Source of the DNA: Tsuneonella sediminis
GTDB taxonomy: Bacteria > Pseudomonadota > Alphaproteobacteria > Sphingomonadales > Sphingomonadaceae
Assembly (NCBI RefSeq): GCF_051912845.1
Contig: NZ_JBNCBU010000001.1
Coordinates: 1,488,001 to 1,552,000 of the forward strand
Direction: 5' to 3'
Length of the DNA stretch: 64,000 bases
Shown here: piece by piece, positions 23,418 to 33,874 of the stretch
Layout: each line of letters opens with the position of its first letter
Numbering within the stretch: the first letter of the stretch is position 1
Program-made: the position numbers and the translations under genes
Notes under the pieces: model-generated
Told to the model about the DNA's origin: nothing
Database searches by the model: none
What the model saw: only the letters and a program-made list of their open reading frames with translations

Positions 23418-24835
23418 TTGCGGTAATCGAGCGGCGGCTCTCGGTCGCCGAGCAGCGAGCGATACTTGTAGTCCTTCCCTCGCGCAGCGTCGAATTCCTG
23501 CTTGGCCGCGGCACGCAAGGCGGGGTCGGTGTACAGTTCGACCGCGGCGAGCGCCATCGCCTTGGCCGCCAGCTGGGCGCCCTTGAAGCCGATCGACATC
23601 CCGCTTGCCGCCGCGGATTGCCACGAGTGCGAAGGCGTGCCCGGCACCCATGTGGCAGTGCTGAGGCCCACTGTCGGCGTGGCCCACGAGACGTCGCCGA
23701 CGTCCGTCGATCCGTAGCCCAGCGTCCTGCCAAAGGGCGCGACCATTCCGGCAGATTCGAGCGGTTTGGCCTGCGCAAGCGTTGGCGCCAGCCGCTCGGC
23801 GAAGGCGCGTTCCTCGGCGGTGTAGGCGATCCCGCCCAGCGACCGCAGCTTGGCGTCCATCATCCGTTGAAGGGTCTCGTTGACAAGCAACGGGTTGTTG
23901 CCGTGAATGACTTCCCATTCGGCCCGGGTGCCGGTGCCCATCGCGGCTCCTTTCGCCGCGGCCTCCAGCCTTTCCCACATCGCCTCGACCTCTCCGGTCC
24001 GTGGGTGGCGCACGTAATAGAACACTTCGGCGAAATCGGGGACGACGTTGGGCGCCTTGCCGCCCTCGGTTATGACGTAGTGGATGCGCGAATCCATCGT
24101 CGTGTGCTCGCGCATCAGGTTGACCATCATGTTCATGGCCTCGACCCCGTCGAGGGCGCTGCGCCCCTGATCGGGAGCGCCCGCCGCATGGGCCGAGGTT
24201 CCGCGAAAGCGGAACTTGGCCGACCGGTTCGCAAGGCTGGTTTTCGCGGCGGCGCTGTTCTCGTCTCCGGGATGCCAGTGGATTGTGAAATCGACGTCGT
24301 CGAACAACCCTTCGCGGACCATATAGACCTTGCCCGATCCGCCTTCCTCGGCGGGCGTGCCGTAGAACCGGATACGCCCCGGCGTGCCGGATTTCTCGAG
24401 CCATTCCTTGATGGCGATGGCCGCAGTCATCGAGGCAGCACCGAACAGGTTGTGTCCGCAGGCATGTGCGGCCGGCTTTCCGTCGATCGGCTCGCGGGTG
24501 GGAAGCGCATCCTGGCTGATGCCGGGAAGCGCGTCGTATTCGCCGAGGATCGCGATCAGCGGTCCGCCCTCGCCCCACTCGGCGGTAAAGGCGGTCGGTA
24601 TCCCCGCGACGCCCCGGGTGACCTTGAATCCGGCATGCGAAAGCTCCGAGGCGAGGAGGGCGCTCGACTTGTCCTCCTGGTAGCCGACCTCCGCCCATTC
24701 CCAGATCTGGCGCGCGATGCGGGCGGTATCGGCCTCGTGCCTGTCGACCAGCGCTGCGGGTTCGTGGGTTTGGGCAGCAACGGGCGTTGCAAGGAACAGG
24801 GCCGCGCCAGCCGGCACGGCAAGTCGGATCATCAT
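23414..24835 (-). CDS. Exported M20 amidohydrolase (AbgB-like)
   Basis: 473-aa metallo-amidohydrolase of the M20 family, closest in style to aminobenzoyl-glutamate hydrolases. A signal peptide ends at TPVAAQ (about residue 22), so it should be periplasmic. Metal-site motifs: ILGEYDALPGISQDA, the Cys-His in HACGHNLFGAASM, TPAEEGGSGKVYM, HWHPGDENSAA, and a late WATPTVGLSTATWVPGTPSHSW. Start is the first of two adjacent ATGs after AAGAGGAGAG. Substrate is probably an N-acyl or aminoacyl amide, but is not defined by sequence. Confidence 0.9.
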   Translation of the reverse strand: MMIRLAVPAGAALFLATPVAAQTHEPAALVDRHEADTARIARQIWEWAEVGYQEDKSSALLASELSHAGFKVTRGVAGIPTAFTAEWGEGGPLIAILGEYDALPGISQDALPTREPIDGKPAAHACGHNLFGAASMTAAIAIKEWLEKSGTPGRIRFYGTPAEEGGSGKVYMVREGLFDDVDFTIHWHPGDENSAAAKTSLANRSAKFRFRGTSAHAAGAPDQGRSALDGVEAMNMMVNLMREHTTMDSRIHYVITEGGKAPNVVPDFAEVFYYVRHPRTGEVEAMWERLEAAAKGAAMGTGTRAEWEVIHGNNPLLVNETLQRMMDAKLRSLGGIAYTAEERAFAERLAPTLAQAKPLESAGMVAPFGRTLGYGSTDVGDVSWATPTVGLSTATWVPGTPSHSWQSAAASGMSIGFKGAQLAAKAMALAAVELYTDPALRAAAKQEFDAARGKDYKYRSLLGDREPPLDYRN

Positions 24836-24900
24836 CGCGTTATCTCTCCTCTTGATGCTGTGCCTAGCGCGGGCCGTTCGGCTGTGGCAACTGCCCTGAA

Positions 24901-25296
24901 GTGACCGGCAAGCTGATCCAGATGGGTGCCTCGCTTATCGCCATCCTCACCCTTGCGTGGATCGCACTCCGGCTCGGCCTGGGTGGCGATGCCCGCATCC
25001 GTGACGAAGCGCACCTGCGCGCGCTGGCCGGGGAAGCCCTCTACGGCTTTGATCCGGTGGAGATCGCAATCGACCGCGCCGGTCTCGCCGCGCTCGCGCG
25101 CGATGCCGACGGGCGGGTGCTGCTGCTGCGGCGGCACGGCAGCCACTTCGCATCGCGCCTCCTCGACGGCCACGCCCACGTGCGGCTCGACCGGAATTTC
25201 CTCGTGGTCGGCACCAGCGACAGGCGGTTCGGGGAAATCACGCTCGACCTCGGCCCCGAAGCACAGGCTTGGGCGGCCAGCCTTCGGCGCTTATAA
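24901..25296 (+). CDS. Small membrane-anchored hypothetical protein
   Basis: 131-aa protein beginning at GTG 24901 (an ATG at 24922 is an alternative; neither has a strong ribosome site). A single N-terminal hydrophobic segment (LIQMGASLIAILTLAWIAL) anchors it; the rest looks like a small periplasmic or cytosolic beta-rich domain (DADGRVLLLRRHGSHFASRL, LVVGTSDRRFGEITLDLG). I do not recognise a family with certainty. It sits 11 bases upstream of the sterol desaturase gene and probably shares its transcript. Confidence 0.65.
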   Translation: MTGKLIQMGASLIAILTLAWIALRLGLGGDARIRDEAHLRALAGEALYGFDPVEIAIDRAGLAALARDADGRVLLLRRHGSHFASRLLDGHAHVRLDRNFLVVGTSDRRFGEITLDLGPEAQAWAASLRRL

Positions 25297-25307
25297 GGGC
25301 CCGCGCG

Positions 25308-26249
25308 ATGCCTGACTTTTCGCCCGTCGACTATGCCGTCCCCGGCTTCGTCCTGCTGGTCCTGATCGAGATGGTCTGGGCCCGCAGGCTGCGGCGCGAG
25401 GCATACGAACCGAAGGACACGCTCACCAGCCTCGCCTTCGGCCTCGGAAGTACGGTCGCAGGACTCCTCACAGGCGGGGCGTTTCTCGCGCTGTTCCTGT
25501 GGGCCTGGCAGTTCCGGCTGTTCGACGTGCCGTGGACGTGGTGGGCATGGGCGCTTTGCTTCGTGCTCGACGATCTGGCCTATTACTGGATCCACCGCTT
25601 CGGCCACCGCGTGCGGTGGTTCTGGGCGAGCCACGTGAACCATCACTCGAGCCAGCACTATAACCTGTCGACCGCGCTGCGGCAGACCTGGACGGGGTTC
25701 CTCACGCTGGGCTTCGCGTTCAAATTGCCGCTCGTCCTGCTCGGCTTTCATCCGGTGATGATCGCGATCTGCGGCGGGTTCAACCTGATCTACCAGTTCT
25801 GGATCCACACCGAGGCGATCGGCAAGATGCCGCGCTGGTTCGAGGCGGTGATGAATACGCCGAGCCACCATCGGGTCCATCACGCGACCAATCCCCGGTA
25901 TCTCGACCGGAACTATGCAGGCGTGTTCATCGTGTGGGACCGATTGTTCGGCACCTTCGAGGAAGAGCGTCCCGGCGAGGAGCGGATACGGTACGGCATC
26001 GTCAGGCAGCTCGGCAGCTTCAACCTCTTGTGGGCCGTGTTTCACGAGTGGATCGGAATCGCGCAGGACGTGGTCCGCGCGCCGTGGCGGCACAAGCTGT
26101 CTTACCTCGTGCGCGCGCCCGGCTGGTCTCACGACGGCAGCCGCGAAACGAGCGAGATGATCCGCGCCCGCTGGGAGGAGGCGCGGCAGGGGGCGGCAAA
26201 ACCGGTTGCGGACGAAAACCCGGTTGCCGTGCCGCGCGAGGCTGCCTAA
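25308..26249 (+). CDS. Sterol desaturase / fatty acid hydroxylase family protein
   Basis: 313-aa integral membrane di-iron oxygenase. The histidine clusters that bind iron are all present: HRFGHR, HVNHHSSQH, a lone His in FWIHTEAIG, and HHRVHHATN. Four to five membrane helices surround them. The family hydroxylates or desaturates lipids, sterols or carotenoids; the substrate here cannot be told. ATG 25308 lies 11 bases after the previous stop. It precedes a GMC oxidoreductase by 27 bases, suggesting a lipid-oxidation unit. Confidence 0.9.
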   Translation: MPDFSPVDYAVPGFVLLVLIEMVWARRLRREAYEPKDTLTSLAFGLGSTVAGLLTGGAFLALFLWAWQFRLFDVPWTWWAWALCFVLDDLAYYWIHRFGHRVRWFWASHVNHHSSQHYNLSTALRQTWTGFLTLGFAFKLPLVLLGFHPVMIAICGGFNLIYQFWIHTEAIGKMPRWFEAVMNTPSHHRVHHATNPRYLDRNYAGVFIVWDRLFGTFEEERPGEERIRYGIVRQLGSFNLLWAVFHEWIGIAQDVVRAPWRHKLSYLVRAPGWSHDGSRETSEMIRARWEEARQGAAKPVADENPVAVPREAA

Positions 26250-26276
26250 CCCGTTCCCCGTGGAGGAGAGGCGGGT

Positions 26277-27866
26277 TTGAGCGATACTTTCGACATCATC
26301 GTGATCGGCGGCGGCAGCGCGGGAAGCGCGGTGGCCGGGCGCCTGGTCGAGAGCGGCCGGCGCGTCTGCCTGCTGGAGGCCGGCGGCGCGAACCGGCACG
26401 TATTCACGCGGACCCCAGGCCTTCTCGCGATGATGCCCGACCGCAGCATGTTCAAGTACGATACCGAACCGATGGAGAGCCTCGGCGGACGGGTGGGATA
26501 CCAGCCGCGCGGGCGCGGCCTCGGCGGGTCGAGCGCGATCAACGGCATGGTCTATATCCGCGGCCACCCGTGGGATTACGACAATTGGGCCGCGCTCGGC
26601 TGCACCGGCTGGGCATGGGACGACGTGCTGCCGGTGTTCAAGCGGCAAGAGAACAATGCGCGCGGCGCCGACGCGTGGCATGGCGCGCAAGGTCCGCTGC
26701 CGGTCAGCGACCAGGTCAGTCCCAGTCACGTTGCGCGCGCCTTCGTCGATGCGGCCGCCGAACTGCAGCTTCCGCGCAACGACGATTTCAACGGGCCTCG
26801 CCAGGAAGGGTTCGGCCTCTATCAGGTTACCCAGAAGGACGGCGAGCGCTGGTCGGCGGCGCGCGCCTTCGTCGAGCCACTCGAGGGTGCTCCGAATCTC
26901 GACGTTCGCACCGGCGTCGTGATCGAACGGATCGAGGTCGAGGATGGCCGGGCGACCGGCGTGACCGTGCGCAGGGGCGCAGGAAGCGAGACCATCCGCG
27001 CCTCGGGCGGCGTGGTGCTGAGCGCCGGCGCGTTCGGCAGTCCGCAGATCCTGATGCTGTCGGGGATCGGCCCGGGCGATGAGCTTGCCCGCCACGGAAT
27101 CGAGGTACGGCTCGACCGGTCCGCCGTGGGCGCCGACCTGCAGGACCATTGCGACTTCCTCACCAGCTACGAACTCGATGACACCAGCCTGTTCGGAGGT
27201 TCCCTCAAGGGGCTGTGGACGCTTGCCAGGGCCTTCGTCGAACACCGACGTCGCCGCACCGGCATGCTGACCACGAACTTCGCGGAGAGCGGGGGGTTCG
27301 TGACAATCGAACCCGACGCGCCCGCTCCCGACGTGCAGTATCACTTCATCCGCGCGATCATCCAGAATCACGGCCGCGACCGGCTGAAGGAGCACGGCTT
27401 TTCGCTCCACGCCTGCGTGCTGCGACCGCACAGCCGCGGCTGGGTCAGGCTGCACAGCGCCGATCCCACGGCAGCGCCAGCGATCAACCCCAACTTCCTG
27501 TCCGATGAACGCGACATGGCGCTGTTGAAAAAGGGCTCGCGGCTGATGGTCCGCATCGCCGATGCGCCGAGTTTCCGGGCGCTGGGCGCGCGCGACCGGA
27601 ACCCGATCGACTACGACGACGACGACGCACTCGAAGCGCGCATCCGCGAAGTGGCCGACACGATCTATCATCCGGTGGGCACCTGCCGGATGGGGGGCGA
27701 CGAGGGCAGCGTGGTCGATCCTACCCTGGCCGTCCGCGGCATCGACCGGCTTTGGGTCGCCGACGCCTCGATCATGCCGCGCCTGGTCAGCGGAAACACC
27801 AACGCGCCAAGCATCATGATCGGTGAACGGTGCGCCGGGTTTGTCGAGGCGCGGCTCGCTGCCTAG
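26277..27866 (+). CDS. GMC-family FAD oxidoreductase (choline dehydrogenase-like)
   Basis: 529-aa flavoenzyme that oxidises alcohols. It starts at TTG 26277 with a strong GGAGGAGAGG site. FAD-binding GGGSAGSAVAGRL is at the N-terminus, followed by GRGLGGSSAINGMVYIRGHP (GMC signature 1), LSAGAFGSPQILMLSGIGP (signature 2), the catalytic His465 in YHPVGTCRMGG and the second catalytic position in GNTNAPSIMIGER. Length and order are standard. Substrate is unknown; the neighbouring di-iron oxygenase suggests a lipid or long-chain alcohol. Confidence 0.92.
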   Translation: MSDTFDIIVIGGGSAGSAVAGRLVESGRRVCLLEAGGANRHVFTRTPGLLAMMPDRSMFKYDTEPMESLGGRVGYQPRGRGLGGSSAINGMVYIRGHPWDYDNWAALGCTGWAWDDVLPVFKRQENNARGADAWHGAQGPLPVSDQVSPSHVARAFVDAAAELQLPRNDDFNGPRQEGFGLYQVTQKDGERWSAARAFVEPLEGAPNLDVRTGVVIERIEVEDGRATGVTVRRGAGSETIRASGGVVLSAGAFGSPQILMLSGIGPGDELARHGIEVRLDRSAVGADLQDHCDFLTSYELDDTSLFGGSLKGLWTLARAFVEHRRRRTGMLTTNFAESGGFVTIEPDAPAPDVQYHFIRAIIQNHGRDRLKEHGFSLHACVLRPHSRGWVRLHSADPTAAPAINPNFLSDERDMALLKKGSRLMVRIADAPSFRALGARDRNPIDYDDDDALEARIREVADTIYHPVGTCRMGGDEGSVVDPTLAVRGIDRLWVADASIMPRLVSGNTNAPSIMIGERCAGFVEARLAA

Positions 27867-28224
27867 TTTCCGCGAGCGGGCGAAGGCGCTCAAGCGGGAG
27901 GCGATCGCGCTGTGGCTTGCCGCGCGCGATCCGCGAACGCCGCTTGCCGCAAAGCTGCTCGCGGGGGCAATCGCCGCCTACGCCTTTAGCCCGGTCGACC
28001 TCATTCCCGATTTCATTCCCGTGCTGGGACTGCTCGACGACCTCGTGATCGTGCCGGCGGGCATATGGCTGGCCCTCAAGCTCGTCCCCGCCCCGCTCAT
28101 GAAGGAATTTCGCGCGGCGGCCGCGCAGGTGGCGGAGAGGCCGGTCTCGCGCGGGGCGGCAATCGCCATAGTCGGCGCGTGGATCGCTTCGGCCGGGGCG
28201 AGCGCGTGGTATCTCCTTAGTTGA
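27823..28224 (+). CDS. DUF1232 (YkvA-type) membrane protein
   Basis: 133-aa protein whose GTG start (27823; TTG 27841 possible) lies inside the last 44 bases of the GMC gene in another frame; no start exists after that gene's stop. The DUF1232 core is clear: PLAAKLLAGAIAAYAFSPVD, LIPDFIPVLGLLDDLVIVP. A second hydrophobic segment closes the protein (AAIAIVGAWIASAGASAWYL). Role unknown. It is followed by a bidirectional hairpin. Confidence 0.82.
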   Translation: MNGAPGLSRRGSLPSFRERAKALKREAIALWLAARDPRTPLAAKLLAGAIAAYAFSPVDLIPDFIPVLGLLDDLVIVPAGIWLALKLVPAPLMKEFRAAAAQVAERPVSRGAAIAIVGAWIASAGASAWYLLS

Positions 28225-28227
28225 AGG

Positions 28228-28258
28228 GCGCGCCGGGGTGCCCCCCCCCCCGGCGCGC
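28228..28258. terminator. Hairpin with an 11-C run between convergent genes
   Basis: Perfect 11-bp stem GCGCGCCGGGG (28228-28238) / CCCCGGCGCGC (28248-28258), whose loop and right arm form a run of eleven C (28241-28251). It lies between the DUF1232 stop and the TonB receptor stop. No T tract on either side, so termination would be inefficient or Rho-assisted. Confidence 0.55.
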
Positions 28259-28271
28259 GCCTCCGGCCCGG

Positions 28272-31013
28272 TCAGAACCGTGCGTTCGCCCGGACGTACC
28301 AGGTGCCGCCGTTGAATCCGAACGGTGAGCGCTCGCCGTACTGGGCGCCCACGATGCCGCGCCACGGGTTGAGCGTCGGGTAGGTGTCGAACAGGTTCTG
28401 CGCCCCGACCGCCAGCTCGACCCCGTCGACGACCTCGTACCCGATTTCAGCGTCGACCGTCATCTTGGCCTTGGCGAAGATCGGCAGGGTATCGTCCTCG
28501 AGGTGGGCTTCGAAGTACTTACCGAAGTAATTGAACCGCAGCAGGCCGCGCAGCGGCCCCTGGTCATGTGTCAGGTTGAGGAACCCTTTCCAGCGCGGCA
28601 GCCCCTCTTCCAGCTGGCGGACGCGCGTGCTGTTGAGCGTGGCGCCGACATTGGTCACGTCGGTCTTGGTGTAGTTGATCGCCAGCGTGGCGCGAGTATC
28701 TCCGGCCGGAACCATCGCGAACCGCGAGTTCACCACGAAATCGACACCTTGCGTGCGCGTGTCGAAATCGTTGTTGAAGAACGTGAACGCCGTGAGATCC
28801 TCGAACCCGGTGAAGTCCGCCCGGTCGATCACGTTGGCATTGGCGAGCTGGGTGAGCAGCTGCGCGGTCGGCGGGGTAAATGTCGGGGTGCAATTGTTCG
28901 CCACCCCTTCGCGCCTCGCCAGATAACAGAGCGCCGCGGGGAAATCGATCGCCGACGAGCGTGAGATCCGGTCCTTCAGCTTGATATTGAAGTAGTCGAT
29001 CGTGAACGTGGTCCGGCCGAAATCGCCCGCGAGGCCCGCGGTGAAGCTGTCGGACCTTTCGGGCCCGAGGGTCGGGCGGGTACCACCCAGGCCCCCGCTG
29101 GCGACCGGCGCGGCGATGTAGTCGGCGGCGATCAGGCCGGGCGCACTGAAGAGCGGGAACGTGCCCTCGTCCTGCAGCATCCCGTTCGAGAACTGCGTGG
29201 TGACATTGATCACGTTCGCCTGGCCGGCTGTCGGCGCGTGGAACCCGGTCGAATACGTGCCCCGGACTCGCAGCGCCTCGCTCAGCTTGTAAAGCCCGCC
29301 GACCTTCCACGTCGTGGTGTTGCCGAAGCTCTTGGTATCCTCGTAGCGGACCGCTCCCTGCAGCGTCAGCGCTTCGGTGAGGTCAGCCTCGATGTCGAGA
29401 TAGGCCGCCTTGGTGTCTTCCTTGCTCGAACCAGCCGAGTTCGTCGCGAAGCCGGGGAAGCCGTTCGAACTGGTCGAGAACCCCTGGCCGAAGGGGAACG
29501 CGGCCGTCGGCTGCGCCAACGGGCCCAGCTCGAACGAGGCCGGATCGCCCGGGAAGATCGTGAACTCCTCGTCGCGGTATTCGCCGCCCGCCGCCACGTA
29601 GACGCTGCCGCCGCCCAGAGGGATCTCGTATCCGAGGTTGAGGTTGAAGACGTTTTCGGTCTGCGAGTAGCCGCCCGGGTTGAACTCGGTCGGCGTGTTG
29701 GGCCCGAGCGAGGCATTGACCGTGTTGCGGATCATGAAATCCGCCTTGTTGCGGCCGTGCCGGTAGCTGAGGTCGAAGTCGATTCCGCCGAGGACCTTGC
29801 CGCGCACACCCGTGGCGATCGAGTAATCCTCCACGTCGCCGCCGAAGCGGGGAGTAAAGCCGCCGGGGAACAGCTCGACGAACGAGAAGCAGTTCGGGTT
29901 GGCCCTAACCGCCGCAAGCACGGTCGGGTTGGGAATGAGCCCGCCCCCTTGCGTGAGCGGGATGCCCGCGGGGCAATCGCCCGCGGTGTTGATCGACAGG
30001 TCGCCCACGAGAACCGAAGGAACCGCGTTGGGCCCGGTCGACGCAAAGCCGGTCACCGGATCGACCATCGGCCCGGCGTAGACCCCGCCGCGGTTGGTCG
30101 GATTGCGGAAGAAGAAGCCCCCATCGACGTTGCGGGTGGCATAGTTGCCGAAGGCGTAGAGGGTGATGTCGTCGGTCAGGTCGATCCCCGAGTTCGCGTA
30201 GAACTTGAAGTCGTCGTTGACGTTCGGCTGGCCCCAGATCTGCGCCGGATTCGCGACCGCGGTGTTTCCGGCCGCGATCAGCGCCGCCGCGTCATCGCGC
30301 TGCACCGAACGGTCGGTCGCGTTCGATTCGCCGTATTCTGCACTGAGGTTGAGGAAACCGGCATCGCCCAGCGGGAGGCCGACGTTGGCCCCAAATTGGT
30401 AGTTCTCGCCGTCGCCCTTATAGGTTTGCCCGTACTTGGCGGTCAGTTCGATACCGTCGGCGCTGTCCTTGAGGATGAAGTTGAGCACGCCCGCGATGGC
30501 GTCTGAACCGTATTGCGAGGACGCGCCGTCGCGAAGAACCTCCAGCTGCTTGATCGCGATCGAGGGGATGACCGAAATGTCGGGTCCCTGCGAGCCGTCG
30601 GAAATGCCGCCGCCGAGGAAAGCGATCACCGAAGCGCGGTGCATGCGCTTGCTGTTGACCAGGACCAGCGTGTTGTCCGGCGAAAGACCTCGCAGGTTAG
30701 CCGGCCTGACGAGCGTTGCTGCGTCGGAGATCGGCTGGGTGCTGACGTTGTACGACGGCACGGAAATGCGGATGGCGTCGCCGATGTCGTTGGGCGCCTG
30801 GTTCTGCAATTCCGCCCCCGACACGACATCGACGGGCGCGACCGTGTCGGCGGCCGAGCGGTCGAGCTGGCGCGTGCCGGTCACGATGATCGCCGGGGCA
30901 TCAGCGGGCCCGGCAAGATCCTGTGCCGCGGCCGGGGACAGGGTGGCGACCGATGCCGCACCGGCAAGAAGAACGAAACGAACCTTGGCGAAGGTTGAAA
31001 ACGGTTGCCCCAT
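28272..31013 (-). CDS. TonB-dependent outer membrane receptor
   Basis: 913-aa outer-membrane active importer. Signal peptide about 1-32 (FVLLAGAASVATLSPAAAQ). The plug domain has IIVTGTRQLDRSAADTVAPV (TonB-box-like start), LRGLSPDNTLVLVNSKRMHR and IKQLEVLRDGASSQYGSDAI, AGVLNFILK. A large beta-barrel follows and ends with FGFNGGTWYVRANARF, a terminal-Phe outer-membrane signal. Start ATG 31013 is chosen for the AGGGAGAGAG site; the frame is open 36 codons further up without one. The style matches catabolic (not siderophore) sphingomonad receptors, but the ligand is unknown. Confidence 0.93.
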   Translation of the reverse strand: MGQPFSTFAKVRFVLLAGAASVATLSPAAAQDLAGPADAPAIIVTGTRQLDRSAADTVAPVDVVSGAELQNQAPNDIGDAIRISVPSYNVSTQPISDAATLVRPANLRGLSPDNTLVLVNSKRMHRASVIAFLGGGISDGSQGPDISVIPSIAIKQLEVLRDGASSQYGSDAIAGVLNFILKDSADGIELTAKYGQTYKGDGENYQFGANVGLPLGDAGFLNLSAEYGESNATDRSVQRDDAAALIAAGNTAVANPAQIWGQPNVNDDFKFYANSGIDLTDDITLYAFGNYATRNVDGGFFFRNPTNRGGVYAGPMVDPVTGFASTGPNAVPSVLVGDLSINTAGDCPAGIPLTQGGGLIPNPTVLAAVRANPNCFSFVELFPGGFTPRFGGDVEDYSIATGVRGKVLGGIDFDLSYRHGRNKADFMIRNTVNASLGPNTPTEFNPGGYSQTENVFNLNLGYEIPLGGGSVYVAAGGEYRDEEFTIFPGDPASFELGPLAQPTAAFPFGQGFSTSSNGFPGFATNSAGSSKEDTKAAYLDIEADLTEALTLQGAVRYEDTKSFGNTTTWKVGGLYKLSEALRVRGTYSTGFHAPTAGQANVINVTTQFSNGMLQDEGTFPLFSAPGLIAADYIAAPVASGGLGGTRPTLGPERSDSFTAGLAGDFGRTTFTIDYFNIKLKDRISRSSAIDFPAALCYLARREGVANNCTPTFTPPTAQLLTQLANANVIDRADFTGFEDLTAFTFFNNDFDTRTQGVDFVVNSRFAMVPAGDTRATLAINYTKTDVTNVGATLNSTRVRQLEEGLPRWKGFLNLTHDQGPLRGLLRFNYFGKYFEAHLEDDTLPIFAKAKMTVDAEIGYEVVDGVELAVGAQNLFDTYPTLNPWRGIVGAQYGERSPFGFNGGTWYVRANARF

Positions 31014-31119
31014 GATCTCTCTCCCTAACTTTCCGCAAGGTTCATTCAATTTGCAATTTTCGCAATGCCTGTGCGGCAATCGCCGGCTTCGCGGCTTGCC
31101 GGTGTGTTCCTGATGCAAC

Positions 31120-31154
31120 AAAAAAAGGGGCCGGAAGCGCTTGGCTTCCGGCCC
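31120..31154 (-). terminator. Terminator of the glnK-amt operon
   Basis: On the - strand a perfect 11-bp stem GGGCCGGAAGC / GCTTCCGGCCC with a 5-base loop is followed by C and seven T. Intrinsic terminator about 90 bases beyond the amt stop. Confidence 0.88.
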
Positions 31155-31242
31155 GTCGAAGGCGGTGTTCGCAGGAGGAACATCGGATGGCGGGACCAGG
31201 GAGAAGGAGAGGAAACCCCCTGGCCCGCGCCAAGCTGGATAA

Positions 31243-32583
<1,341 letters not shown>

Positions 32584-32618
32584 CTGATTACCCCTCATTG
32601 CGGATCAAGGCGCGCGGA

Positions 32619-32957
32619 TCAGAGCGCGGTGTCGCCGGATTCGCCGGTGCGGATGCGGGTCGCGGAGGCAAGGTCGAGAACAAAGATCTTGCCGTCGCCG
32701 ATGGCTTCGGTGCGGGCGACCTGCTGGATGGTTTCGACGACTTGCGGTGCAACCGCGTCGCTGGCAGCGATCTCGAGCTTCACCTTGGGCAACATGTTGG
32801 TCGAGTATTCCGCGCCGCGGTAGATTTCGGTCTGGCCCTTCTGCCGGCCGAAGCCCTTCACTTCGGTAACGGTCATCCCGGCGACGCCGATTCCCGAAAG
32901 CGCCTCTCGCACCTCGTCGAGCTTGAACGGTTTGATTACGGCGATGATGAACTTCAT
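32619..32957 (-). CDS. glnK: Nitrogen regulatory protein PII
   Basis: 112-aa trimeric PII signal protein that gates the ammonium channel and senses ATP, ADP and 2-oxoglutarate. Tyr51 of the T-loop (YRGAEYS) is the uridylylation site; the B- and C-loop residues are in TEAIGDGKIFVLDLASATRI and RTGESGDTAL. Linkage to amt and a sigma-54 promoter marks it as GlnK rather than GlnB. RBS GAGGGGGC precedes the ATG. Confidence 0.96.
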   Translation of the reverse strand: MKFIIAVIKPFKLDEVREALSGIGVAGMTVTEVKGFGRQKGQTEIYRGAEYSTNMLPKVKLEIAASDAVAPQVVETIQQVARTEAIGDGKIFVLDLASATRIRTGESGDTAL

Positions 32958-33003
32958 CGATGCCCCCTCGTTTGCGGTCGGGACCGGCCCGACTTCGCAA
33001 GTG

Positions 33004-33021
33004 CAGCAAGACCCGTGCCAA
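33004..33021 (-). promoter_or_regulatory. Sigma-54 (RpoN) promoter for glnK-amt
   Basis: Reading the - strand, TTGGCACG (-24 box), three further bases, and TTGCT (-12 box) occur with the correct spacing (TGGCAC-N5-TTGC), matching the RpoN consensus at every invariant base. It lies about 46 bases upstream of the glnK ATG. Nitrogen control through NtrC is the expected regulation; no NtrC site was sought further than the gap allows. Confidence 0.85.
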
Positions 33022-33120
33022 CGAGGTCAGCAGACCCGTCTGACGAGGAGAAGACCGAACGTTATTTTCCGAAGGTGAGGGGACAGGCATTCATCCGATG
33101 CCCAGAAATTAATCAGTTGA

Positions 33121-33822
33121 CTATTCTTCGGGCAGTTCGAGCGTGGCCCAGACAGGCAGGTGGTCGGATGCCTGCGAGGCGAGCGCGCTATGGTGCACGC
33201 CCTGATCGACGATGGTCCAGTCGCGCGAGGCGACAATGCGGTCGAGGTGTGCGATCGGCTGGCGGCTGGGAAAGCTTCGTCCCGGCGCGAGCGAATGCCA
33301 GCGGTCCGCGAACTCGCGCATCGCGCCCGTACCCACGCCCCACTGGTTGAAATCGCCCAGAAGCACGGTGGGACACCCATTTTCGCACCCGTCGACGTGC
33401 TCGAGGATCGCGCGGACCTGGTCGCGCCGCCTGAGGCCCGACAGGTCGAGATGCATACCGACCGCGCGAAGCCGCAGGCCAGCGACGGCGAAGTCGCCAC
33501 GCACCGCGCCGCGCGGCTCGAGCATGGGAAGCGCGACCGCCTCGGCCTCGATCGGGGTGAAGCTGCGGCGCACCAGAAGCGCGTTGCCGTGCCAGCCAAG
33601 GCTCGTGGCGCGTCGCGCAACCGGCAACGGCCGCCATGGCGTATCGTCGAGTGCGGCGCGCTCGATGACGCTGTCCCGCGTGCCGAAGCGCAAATCGCAT
33701 TCCTGCAACGCGATTACGTCGGCATCGATTTCGCGCAGGACCGTCAGGACGCGATCCGGATCGCGCCTGCCGTCGGTCCCCACCCCTTTGTGGATGTTGT
33801 AACTGGCGAAAGTCAGCTTCAC
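33121..33822 (-). CDS. Endonuclease/exonuclease/phosphatase-fold protein
   Basis: 233-aa protein of the EEP superfamily. Motifs: FASYNIHKGVGTDG, the metal-binding Glu in VIALQECDLRFG, VGMHLDLSGLRRRDQ, LLGDFNQW, and the final catalytic block ALASQASDHLPVWATLEL. Start is GTG 33822; ATG codons upstream in the frame belong to the antisense region of the previous gene. It follows the PNPOx-fold gene by 52 bases. Substrate could be a nucleic acid or a phospholipid headgroup; not resolvable. Confidence 0.85.
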   Translation of the reverse strand: MKLTFASYNIHKGVGTDGRRDPDRVLTVLREIDADVIALQECDLRFGTRDSVIERAALDDTPWRPLPVARRATSLGWHGNALLVRRSFTPIEAEAVALPMLEPRGAVRGDFAVAGLRLRAVGMHLDLSGLRRRDQVRAILEHVDGCENGCPTVLLGDFNQWGVGTGAMREFADRWHSLAPGRSFPSRQPIAHLDRIVASRDWTIVDQGVHHSALASQASDHLPVWATLELPEE

Positions 33823-33874
33823 TCGTCGGTCCAACGCACGCCGGCCGGAAATGGTGCCCGCGGCCGGGCAGGCT

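Noticed and set aside
25041..27893. 950-codon open frame on the - strand
   Set aside because: Antisense shadow of the sterol desaturase and GMC genes, whose motifs are complete on the + strand.
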